A stretch of DNA of 64,000 nucleotides from Strigops habroptila. Its lineage: Eukaryota > Chordata > Aves > Psittaciformes > Psittacidae. The stretch lies in contig NC_044301.2 of NCBI RefSeq assembly GCF_004027225.2, positions 19,024,598 through 19,088,597 of the forward strand. Reading direction: 5' to 3'. The notes beneath the pieces are model-generated. The model had not been told where the DNA came from and ran no database searches. It worked only from the letters and a program-made list of their open reading frames with translations. Of this stretch, positions 34,301 to 46,300 are shown in pieces (position 1 is the first letter of the stretch; the number at the start of each line of letters is the position of its first letter). A program made the position numbers and the translations under genes.

Positions 34301-37300
34301 AAGAATTTCTTTGAAGGTGAGGACTGCTGTTTATCCAATGCAAAGTAACTCATCAGGCTGTGGCAACTTCATCACACAGGCATCTTCTTTTGCTTATGTA
34401 AATATCCAATTAATTCTACAGCCATAATATGCTGTAAAGGAGTTAATAGCCTTTGCATGAGAAAACAGTTGTCTTTTATGCTTTACCAACACACAGCAGC
34501 AACAAGCATGAAAACAAAGCAGACATCCCTCTGTCAGTCAGTCTTTTGTCTCTTTTAAAAAAATTCCATCTGCATCTTTACAAAACGAAGCAAAACTCTC
34601 CTTTGAAAACTAAATGAGAACTATATGAACTGACCATGGAATTCAGCAACAACAAAGACAACAGTTGTGTGTTCACAGTGAGTGACCAGGGCAGAGCAGG
34701 AACTAGGCTCTAGAACATTAGCCCATAACCAAGATCAGGCTTCTTGTAACTTTCTTGGAAATACAGAAGCATTTCCGATGACAATCCCATCTTAACTAGC
34801 ACTGGTAACCTACAAACTACAGACTGGAGAGCAATGTTGGAGTCTCCTGGCTTCCCTCTCATGTCCCCGTTAAGGGAAGAGCACTCTGCTGCTTCCAAAC
34901 GCTGGCCAGCATTCAGTAGAACACATCTCTTGCCAGCCTGGTTATTCCCCTCAGTTCTGTGGCAAGCTGAGTGTTTCTGTAAACTCAGCATAATGGCTAA
35001 AGCTATTTTAGTCCTCAAATAACTCGAAAATTAAATGAGCAGCTGACTCTGGATTCCTCTTAATTTCTACAGACTATGTTTATGTCTGCCCATGAATGGG
35101 TAAAGCACTGTAGTGAAATACAACACAATCAACCTTACATTACACTGAGTGAATGGCAGAATATGCAGCTTATCCACAAGAGATTTTCCAATTAAAGGGG
35201 AGAGCTTATGAATCACAGCTCATGAGATGAGAAATGCAGTTATGAAAGAAGCTTCATATACTAGGTGCAGAAATTCTTTGTGCTGTAAGAGAAAAAAAAA
35301 ATCACCATTGGGAATATCTGAGTATTACTGAGGATTTTATTAGAACCTAAATGATTTACTCAGAAAGTTATCTCCTACACAATTACTTTTGCATCAGGCT
35401 TACAAACTCTATCAGCAATTAAAGTTTTCAGGTTTTGGAGGGGGTTTTGGGGTGTCAGTTTTGTTTGGTGGTTCTTTTATTAATTTTTTACGAAATTTGG
35501 AAATCACTTGTTCTCATGAAAATTGGGAGAAAAGCTATAAAACAGTATCAGAGTTCACAGAAGATACAGAATATCTAATTGCTACTCCCCCCAGAATAAC
35601 AGCCTGCCTTTCTCCTCAAAAAAACCCTCATAAAGGTGGAACTCTGAACAGCCTAAATCTGAATTTTTGCCAGAGCTCCTCCTTCTTTTGCAACACTTAG
35701 AGTATCAAAACTACAAGATTTATCTGCTTAAAAAAATATTGATGCCCCCATCCTGCAATAAGATTCACACCGATATTGTATCAGATGAACACTCAGACCA
35801 CACTAACTGAACAAAGAATATGCTGTAATACTTTTTTGGAAATATCACCACAAGTGCTTTTTTGTTTGTTCTTAAATGATGGCACATGTAGTATCAATAA
35901 AAAAAAAAAGTGTTACTGCAAAAGTCGGTTGGAGAAACACTCCAAGACTCAATTTAGAGTTTTAGAAAGCAGCATTCTTTATTACAGTGCTGGGCACACA
36001 CGCGAATTGTTTCGCAAAGAAGAGCACACCCATCACTTGCTGGCAGCAGCTATATATTTAGCATACTCGTGCATATTTGCAGCTTTTCTGGGAAATTTAC
36101 ATATTTATGAGATTTCCGGGAATTAATTCTAATACCTGCATTCTAATTACGCATGCGCTTTCTAGCTGAGTGGGGGTCTCTGGTGGCTGCCAATAGTCTT
36201 CCTCACTGTGTCTGCTGATTGATCTCAGTGCTTGCACACGTTCGCAAGGTCCTAGTGCTGAGTTAGCAGTTACTATGTCCTTGCTTCTGTTCTGTTCCAG
36301 TCTCTGTTATCGTGAAGGCTAGCATCCTTGCTCTTGTTTACTGCCTCCTTAGTTATCAGTCCCATGATGTTCCTTCCCCCATCCAATGACTGGAAAAAGG
36401 GAAATATAACCCCATTTTCAAGAAGGGGAAAATGGAAGACCCAGGGAACTACAGACCAGTCAGTCTCACCTCTGTGCCTGGCAAAATCTTGGAGCAGATT
36501 CTCCTGGAAAGCATGCTAAGGCACATGAAAAACAACAAGGTGGTTGGTGACAGCCAACATGGCTTCACTAAGGGGAAATCCTGCCTGACCAATTTGGTGG
36601 CCTTCTATGATGAGGCTACAGAACTCATGGAATCACAGGCACAACTACAGGTTGGGCGGAGAAGAGATTCAGAGCAGCCCTGCAAAGAAGGACTTGGGGG
36701 TGTTGGTTGATGAGAAACTGAACATGAGCCAGATTCAGTGTGCGCTCGCAGCCCAGAAAGCCAACTGTATCCTGGGCTGCATCAAAAGAATGGGGGTTTA
36801 CTCATTTAAGTAATTTCTGTTGCTTGTGTAGGCTTAAATTATAGGTTTAAGCTAACAATAATGTGTATGACTTTAAACTAATGTAGCAAAATACAGCAAG
36901 TTGTTCTAACTTGCTGACACATAGGGAATAAGGAATGTCTGGCTGAGAGAATCATAGAATCGTAGAATAGTTAGGGTTGGAAAGGATCTTAAAATCATCT
37001 AGTTCATGAGGATGGCACTGGCCCACCTCACAAGCATGACAAAGTCCCTCTGGATGGCATCCCTTCCCTCCAGCATTATCAACCGAACCACATAGCTTGG
37101 TGTCGTCAGAAAACTTGCTGAGGGTGCACCAATCCCACTGTCCATGTCGGCGACAAAGATGCTGAACAGGACCAGCCCCAACACCGACCCCTGAGGGACA
37201 CCACTCATTACCTGTCTCCAGTTGGACATTGAGCTGTTGACCACAACTCTCTGCGTGCAGCCATCCAGCCAGTTCTTTATCCACCAGGTGGTCCATCCAT

Positions 37301-40300
37301 CAAATTTATGTCCCTCCAATTTAGAGACAAGGATGTCATGTGGGACAGTGTTGAATGCTTTGCACAAGTCCAGGTAGATGATTTCAACTGCTTTGCCCCA
37401 TCCATCAGTTCAGTAGCCCCATCATAGAAGGCCACCAAATTGGTCAGGCAGGATTTCCCCTTAGTGAAGCCATGTTGGCTGTCACCAACCACCTTGTTGT
37501 TTTTCATGTGCCTTAGCATGCTTTCCAGGAGAATCTGCTCCAAGATTTTGCCAGGCACAGAGGTGAGACTGACTGGTCTGTAGTTCCCTGGGTCTTCCAT
37601 TTTCCCCTTCTTGATAATGGGGGTTATATTTCCCTTTTTCCAGTCATCGGGAACTTCACCTGACTGACATGATTTTTCAAATATGATGGACAGTGGCTTA
37701 GCAACTTCATTTGTCAGCTCCTTCAGGACCCCCGGATCGATTTCATCAGGTGCCATGGACTTGTGCACATTCAGGTTCCCAAGATGAACTTGAACCTGAC
37801 CCTCTCCTACAGTCCTCCTCCTAAGGTCTTCATTCTCACAGTCCCTGCATCTGCCTTCCAAGACTTGGGTGGCATGGTCAGAACACTTGCTGGTGAAGAC
37901 TGAGGCAAAGAAGTCATTAAGAACCTCAGCCTTCTCCAAATCCAGGGTAGCCAGACCTCCCATTTCCTTCTGGAGAGAGCCCACACTATCTGTAGACGTT
38001 GTTTTGGTGGCGCCATACCTATAGAAGCCCTTCTTGTTACCCTTGACATCCCTGGCCAGACTCAATTCTATCTGGGCCTTAGCTTTCCTGTCCTGATCCC
38101 TAGTTTCCTGGACAATGTCCCTGTATTCTTCCCAGGCTACCTGTCCTCACTTTCACCTTTTATAAGCTCCTTTTTTCCTTCTAAGTTTTCTCATCAGTTC
38201 CTTATCCATCCATGGAGGCCTCCTGGCCCTCCTGCCAAATTTCCTTCTAGTCGGGATGCAACACTCCTGAGCTTGGAGCAGGTGATCCTTGAATATCAAC
38301 CAGCAGTCTTGGGCCCCCCTGCCCTCTAGGGCTTTATCCCATGGAACCTTAATAAGCAGGTTCCTGAAGAGGCCAAAGTCTGCTCTCTTGAAGTCCAGGG
38401 CAGTGAGCTTGCTGCATGCTCTTCTCACTGCCCTGAGGACCTCAAACTCTACCATCTCATGATCGCTGCAGCCAAGACTGCTTTGGAGCATCCCATTCCC
38501 CACCAGCCCCTCCCTGTTGGTGAGCACAAGGTCAAGCATGGCACCTCTCGTTGTTGGCTCCTCTATCACTTGCAAGAGGAAGTTGTCTTCCACAGAATAA
38601 AGGAATATCTCCTCGATTGCTTGTGCTAGGCTATACCTTCCCTCCAACAGATATGGGGGTGGTTGAAGTCCCCCATGAGGACAAGGGCCTGCGAGCATGA
38701 GGCTGCTCCTATCTGTCTATAGAGGGCTTCATCCACACAGTCCTCGTGATTGGGTGGCCTGTAGCAGACCCCCACAGTAATGTCCCCCATCGCTGTTCTC
38801 CCTTTGACCCTGACCCACAAGCTCTCTGTTGGCTCATCACTCGTCCCCAGTCAGAGTTCCATACTCTCCAGCTTATCACTGACATAAACAGCTACACCCC
38901 CTCCTCGTCTGCCTGGCCTGTCTTTCCTACAGAGCCTATAACCTTCCATTCCAATAGTCCAGTCATAGGAGCCATCCCAACATTGTGATTCCAACAATGT
39001 CATATCCCTGTAGCGATGCACACATCTCCAATTCCTCTTGTTTATTCCCTAGACTACGGGTGTTTGTATAGAGGCATCTGAGCTGAGCTCCAAATAAAGC
39101 CGACTCATTGGCTGGAGCAGCTGAAATATCTCTGCATCGCTCCAAGTATTCATTGCGGGTGCTAGCAACTGACTGGTAGGGTTGGGATGGATTGATGCCC
39201 CCCTCCCCCAACAAAAAGGTGCCTTGACCAGCCTGGCAAGTCTCCTACCAAAGCAGCTCTTCCCCTTCTTTGTCAGACTGGCCCCATCAGCCTCCAGTAG
39301 ACCTGGCCTCCTAAATCGAATCCCATGTTCTAAATAACCAACCCCCTTATTATGGCACCACCCTTCTAACCATTTGTTAACCTGCCATATCTGCCTTTTC
39401 AAGGTGTCGTGGTTTAAGCCCAGCTGGTAACTCAGAACCACGCAGCCGCTCGCTCACTCCCCCACATCTTCCCCCCGTTCCCGGAAGGATGGGAAGGAGA
39501 ACTGAAAGAATGTAAATCCCACAGGTTGAGATAAGAACAGTCCAATACCTAAAGTATAATACAAAACTACCACTACCACCACCAATAATAATAATAAGGG
39601 AAATAAAAAGAGGAGAGAATATAAAACTAAAAGGGAAAAAAAAATAAAAATAAACACGTGACGCACAATACAATTGCTCACCACCTGCCGACCGATACCC
39701 AGCCCGACCCGAGCAGTGATCTGGGCCTTGTGGGTAACTTCCCCCAGTTTATATACTGGGCATGACGTGCTGCGGTATGGAATACCCGTTTGGCTAGTTT
39801 GGGTCAGGTGTCCTGTCTCTGCTTCCTTCCGGTTTCTTGTGCCCCTCCTCAGTGGCAGAGCATGAGAGACTGAAAAGTCCTTGATCAGGGTAAGCACTAC
39901 TTAGCAACAACTAAAACATTGGTGTGTTATCAGCATTGTTCTCAGACTAAAGTCGAAAACAGCACTGCACTAGCTACTAAGAAGGAGAAAAATAACTGTT
40001 ACAGCTGAACCCAGGACACAAGGTCCTCCCCTTTGACCTGGAGGATTGATGAAAAACTGTCTGAGCCCCAGAGCCCTTTACCGCCTTTCCCACGGCTCTG
40101 TAGTCCTTCTTAATGCTTCCCAGGCTACTGCTTTCAATATCACTGGCACCCACACAGACCACTAGAAGTGGGTAATAGTCAGTAGGACTTACTAGACTAG
40201 GAAGCCTCTGAGGGACATCTCTGATCCAAGCCTCTGGTAGCCAACACACCTCCCTTGAGATCAGGGCAGGGTGACAGATGGGTGTCTCTATACCTTTCAA

Positions 40301-43300
40301 AGTAGAGTCACCTACTACTATGACCTGCCACTTTTTCCTGGATGCACTAGTAGCTATCTTCTTTATTGGTGCAGCAACTGGTTGTTCCTCCATTTTTTTT
40401 GATGACAAGTTCTCAGTTTCCTGGATTAATGCCCTCCTTCTTTTGTATTTGTGCTAGGGGGGACGCTTATGGCCCCTGCACAGTTTGGGCTTGGAGCCAG
40501 CAGTCCAGCTCCCTCTCAGCTTCCCTGATGTCTCTTAGTCTCTTGAGACCTCCTGCTGCAGGAGGTCCTCCACCAGGACACACAGTGTACAACCCTGTCC
40601 ACTGTTCACCCTTGCCTCAAGAGACATGTCAAGGCACTTTCTACACTCCGAGGTCTGTGCTGCAGCCTCCCCTTTCATCAGCTCTGTCTGGGTGCCGACA
40701 CTGGCCACCACCAGGGCAGCCGGTGCAGCCCTCCCAGACTGGGCCCTGGCCCTGAGTGCTCACCATCGGGTTCACCTGCCCATGCAAACTGCTGTGCCAT
40801 GCCCTGGTCGTTAGCGCTCCCTAGGGTGTGTTTTATCCACTCAGGGCTGGAGCAGTCCCTCCTGGCACCGCCCCCTATGAGTCAGCTTCTCACATCAGCT
40901 GAGCTGCCGGCTCCTGGGCAAGTCCTGATGAAGACTTGAGGCTCCCTTGGCGGCTCTGGCCAGTCAGGATAGAGACTTCTGGATGCTGTCTTTTCCCCAC
41001 GCTCCAGTGCTAAAGGCATCCTCTCTGGAGCTACTCACCTTGGCAAAATGAATATTCATGTGGAGCAACCTTGGTGCCACTTTTTACATGTGACAATAAA
41101 TCCACATGAGAGAACCATTTTCTAAGGGTTCTCAAAATTAATTTATTACACTCCAGTATCAAAAATCACCATGGTTGAGCATTTGAAGTAGAAAGAACAC
41201 AAGATAGAGAACCCGAGGTAAAAATCTACGCTTATTAAGATCAAAACAATTCCTATACTACTTATAATTGACTCATTTAACTGTTGAAAACCAAAGGAAT
41301 AGTTAAAATGGGTTATCATGCTGAATTCAGAATCAAGAATTTAAGACAGTTTTAAAAATAGTTGTAAATATCTGGTCACTACAAAACACAACCCCAAAAG
41401 GCAGAAATAACCTCATGAACCACCTATACAGTCTTTGACTATCAGCGGACTATAGCTTAGAAGACTAAGCCTTCTGTCCTTCCCACCCTCCTTTAGCTGC
41501 CATCACAAAGCAGTGAATGCCCTCAAGCATCATACCTGCCATCAGTGTTCTCAGAAGGATGTGCTTCATTGTGCTCTCTGGACACAACATCACTGTCTCC
41601 AATACTTGTGCAGAAGCATTAAATGAAGAAAGAAGATCTGGATTATCTTCTGTCACTGCCTGCAAGCAGTTTGCTGCAGCAAACAACGAAGATAATTAAC
41701 AAACCCAATAGGAGCTTTCACTCTCCTAATGAGAAAGCATTATCTTCCTGCAAGCTGGAGTAATGAAACAGAGAGACAGGAAAAAACATTTCATGCAGCA
41801 TCATGTTGTAATGGTATGACACTGTCCTTCACAAACTGTGTTTTAGATTAAAAGACATTCTATGGCAAACCTGTACATAAAACAGGTGAAGACAGTACCA
41901 CAGACATAGGACTAGCCGTATTAATTTCAGCTACTCAAAATTCAATTTCTCCACTGTATACTGACTAGGGACAACACCAAAAAATACTGCAAGCACATAA
42001 CAACTGTAAGACCATTATAAGACTATAATAACGATAACACTAACAAAACCACATTGAAAGTGATAAGAGCTGTTTGGGTATTTTTAGATGGACTATGTCC
42101 TTTGCTCTACAAAGTAAACTGTTCACTACCAAACCCAGAAAACAAACTGAAAAACATAGCCTCTGTCTAGAGCTTTCTTTCCATGATTTTTTCCCTTGTT
42201 TCCCTGTTGGCTAGGTACTCCAAGGTTTGCAGCCTATCCGAGGTGCCTAAGTTACCCACATGAAGTCTGTCCCTGGTTATATCTCCCACTACCGTACTTT
42301 AAGCGCCCCTTCCCCTTATTTACACGTTCCGTTTTACGGTATAGTCACCTAACTCATCCCCCCCATCGGGGAGCTTGGTTTCAAGTATCAAGCCTTGTTC
42401 TAACCCTTTTATCATTCTGACTACGATGAGTTTCGGCTGAAACCTCCCACCTATTTACCAACTTCCCCTTTATCTTTTCTTATCACGCTAGTTATTCTTA
42501 CAAGGCTGTAAAAGCAACACAATGGTGTTTCTTACAGAGCAATCCTTCATTATCAAGGTTATGATCAACTCCGTAGAAAATGGAGAAAGAGAAGCTGCAA
42601 TACCCTGGACACCTTTGAGGAAAGCTGGCTTCTGCGACCTGCTTCCTCGCACACAGTATTTGGGAGTTCATTTGGGAACCTAAGTAGAGTCTCCTGCAGA
42701 CAGAGCCATCCAGAGCATGAAAGGCATCTTATAGATGCAGGCTACAAGCCAGACCAGGGCTTTCTGCAGCCACGGAAGACTTCATCCACAAAACCACTGA
42801 CAAGAGAGCAGGCTGTTGCCTCCAATATCAATACTTGCTTACTCCAGGAAATGACTGCCCTTAACATTCCAAAATGGATGCTAAATCAATGCTAAATGTG
42901 ACATTTACTTTAATTATCTAACACTGGGATTTGTGTTGCTTCAAGTTCTCACAGCTATCCCCATTTTTAAACTAATCCATAAATACAAGACAAATTCAAA
43001 TTAAAAAAAGCATGGGACCTAACTAGCTACAAGGGTCTGCAAAAATTTACTTTTGAAAAAACTATGTCTCTGCATCAATGCCAGCCCAAATTTTATCAGT
43101 ACCAAACTCTGCAATGAAGTCAGCAGTTCATAATCATTGCCACAAAGTTCAAAATAGATAAGTGATTTATAACACACTTAAGGATTATACTTCCTGTTCC
43201 AAAGCACTTATGATGTCTGCAAAAGCATTTAAAAAAAAAGATCACAAAATATTGTTGAGTCAGTTACAAAGGGTCATGTATTCTATGCAAGGTGCTGAGC

Positions 43301-46300
43301 AAGCAGTTTCTGTAATGTTCTAGATTCCAATCCCCACGCCAAAAAAAACAATTTCCAAATAAGGCCTCAAGCAAGCAGCCATACCATACAGACAGACACA
43401 GAGGCAGCTGCAATGCAATACTGCACAGTATAAAACAAAATTCTGTACAGACCAAAGAGTATAATGACATGGAACTGTTAAAAAAAAAGAAGAATCAACA
43501 GTGTCGTGGTTTAAGACCAGCCGGTAACTCAGAACCATGCAGCCGCTCGCTCACGCCCTGCCTTCTTCCTTCCCCCACTCCCGGATGGACGGGGAGGAGA
43601 ATGAAAAGAATGTAACTCCCACAGGTTGAGATAAGAAGAGTCCAGTAACTAAGGTACCATACGAAACCACTACTACTACCACCAATAATAATAATGATAG
43701 GAAAATAACAAAGGGAGAGGATACAATTGCACACCACCCGCCGACCAAAACCCAGCCTGACCCAGGCAGCGATCTGGGCTTTCCACGTAACTCCCCCCGA
43801 TTTATATACTGGGCATGACATGCCATGGTATGGAATACCCCTTTGGCTAGTTTGGGTCAGGTGTCCTGTCTCTGCTTCCTCCCGGCTTCCCCTCCTCCCT
43901 GGCAAAGCATGAGACTGAGAAAGTCCTTGGTCAGAGTAAATATTACTTAGCAACAAATTAAAACATCGGTGTTATCAGTGTTGTTCCCAGGCTGAAAGTC
44001 AAAAACACAGCACTGCACCAGCTACTAAGAAGGAAAAAAATGACTGCTATAGCTGAACCCAGGACAGTATCCACCCCTTATTCCATACCATTCATGTCAT
44101 GCTCAGATCCCACATTATTCAATATACCATTGCTTTTGTCTCATATATACACATATATATAAAGCCACACCCACACAAAGAGAGAGATATCATTCCTTAG
44201 TCCATGGACCAATCCCTATAAAGTTACTGAATTCATCCAGTCCATGATGTCAGGCTCCATCTCTTGTAACAGTCTTTCAGGGCAGGAGGGACAGTGTGTA
44301 GTGTTGGATTGTTGCCTGCTGATGACACCGCGGAACTCGTCTGGTCACTGCTGAGCTCGTCTGGTTTCCTCAAAATTCATTCTTTGTTGAGGTGATGATC
44401 GGAGGGAAGTCAGGGTCAGTCACTGGTGACGTGAAGATATCTAGCTGGTGGGCTACAAAAGTGTTATATAGCAGGCAACAGCATACAATTGAGTTCGTTG
44501 GATGTTTTCCCCCAAAATCAAATCCCCTTGAGGTACACATCGGACTGCCCCACCTTCCCGCATTACCCACCAAGTATATCCAGGTCCCTGAGCAAAAGCA
44601 ACCCCACGAGTGGGTTTGCCTTTACCTGAAGCAGGAATAACCCAGACTGTCTTCCCCAACAAATTCTTTATGTGCACCACAGGAACATTATCTCCCGCAA
44701 GAGTACATAAAAGTTATGATGGGGCTGGGCCAGCCCTGTTGGCAGATCCCCTACTGTTGACCAACCAGGTGGCTTTTGGTAAATCTATATGCCAATGTTT
44801 GAAAGTCCCAACACCCATTGCTCTCAGGGTAGTTTTTAACAGGCCATTGTACCGTTCGATTTTCCCAGAGGCTGGTGCATGGTAGGGGATGTGATATACC
44901 CACTCAATGCCATGCTCTTTGGCCCAAGTGTCTGTAAGGTTGTTCCGGAAATGAGTCCCACTGTCTGACTGAATTCTCTCTGGGGTGCCATGTCACCACA
45001 AGACTTGTTTCTCAAGGCCCAGGATAGCGTTCCAGGCAGTGGTGTGGGGCACAGCGTATGCTTCCAGCCATCCGGTGGTTGCTTCCACCATGGTAAGTAC
45101 GTGGTGCTTGCCTTTGCGGGTTGGTGGGAGTGTGATAGAGTCAATCTGCCAGGCCTCCCCGTATTTGGACTTCAGCCATCGTCCTCCATACCAGAGAAGC
45201 TTTAACAGTTTGGCTTGCTTAATTGCAGCACATGTTTCACACTGCTGAATAACCTGGGCAATAGTGTCCATCGTTAAGTCCACCCCTCGATCACAAGCCC
45301 ATCTATATGTTTTGTCTCTGCCTTGATGGCCTGAGGTGTCATGGGCCCACTGGGCTAAAAATAATTCACCCTTATGTTGCCAATCTGAGCCACTTCAATC
45401 TTAGCAGCTTTATCCACTTGCTGGTTGTTCTGATGTTCCTCAGTGGCCCGACTCTTGGGTACATGAGCATCTATGATGTGGCGTACCTTCACCACCAGGT
45501 TCTGCACCCGGGCAGCGATATCTTGCCACAATGCAGCAGCCCAGATGGGTTTCCCTCTGCATTGCCAGTTGCTCTGCTTCCATTGCTGCAACCACCCCCA
45601 CAGGGCATTTGCCACCATCCATGAGTCAGTACAAAGTACTGGCCATTTTTCTTGTTCAGCAACGTCCAAGGCCAGCTGGATGGCTTTCACCTCTGCAAAC
45701 TGACTCCATTCACCCTCTCCTTCAGCAGTTTTTGCAACTTGTTGTAGGGGACTCCACACAGCTGCCTTCCATCTCCCGATGCTTTCCCACAATATGGCAG
45801 GACCCATCAGTAAACAAGGCATATTGCTTCTCACTCTCTGACAGTTCATTATATGGTGGGGCCTCTTCAGCACTCATCACCTCCTCTTCTGGTGACATCC
45901 CAAAATCTTTGCCCTCTGGCCAGTCCATGATGACTTCTAGAATTCCTGGATGACTGGGATTTCTTATTCAAGCTTGTTGTGTAATTAGTGCAGCCCACTT
46001 TTACTCCATGTAGCATCAGTTGCATGATGTGTAGAGGAGACCCTGCCTTTGAACATCCAGCCCAGCACAGGCAACCGGGGTGCCAGGAGGAGCTGTGCTT
46101 CAGTGCCAATCACTTCTGAAGCAGCTCGAACCCCTTCATAGGCTGCCAGTATCTCTTTTTCAGTGGGAGTATAGCTGGCCTCGGATCCTCTGCATCCCCA
46201 ACTCCAAAAGCCGAGGGGTCAACCTTGGGGCTCCCCTGGAGCTTTCTGCCAGAGGCTCCAGGTAGGACCATTCTCCACAGCTGCGGTGTAAAGCACATTT

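Larger units (their letters stand above)
36949..41045 (-). mobile_element. CR1 LINE fragment 5, near full length with 3' deletion and solo LTR insert
   Basis: Minus-strand CR1 retaining 5' UTR (about 41045-40410), an ORF1 part (40408-40019), a solo LTR (40018-39405), the ORF2 endonuclease (about 39214-38150) and RT (38065-37006). At 37005 the RT is joined directly to the last 55 bp of the 3' UTR: from about the NLMKF position to the TAGATGAT block is deleted. The 3' end at 36949 carries the remnant of the ATTCTATG tail. Confidence 0.92.

Noticed and set aside
34710-35020. Minus-strand open frame of about 100 codons in a HEATR3 intron
   Set aside because: Checked as a candidate for a missing HEATR3 exon; no matching residues and no suitable splice sites.
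42195-42510. Solo LTR or nuclear mitochondrial insert as an explanation for the CpG-bearing piece
   Set aside because: No matching flanking duplication for TG...CA edges was found, and the sequence did not resemble bird mitochondrial control region blocks I know; left as unexplained.
43264-43470. Minus-strand open frame next to provirus D
   Set aside because: No similarity to the missing HEATR3 exon; contains a poly(T) run and lacks splice signals.
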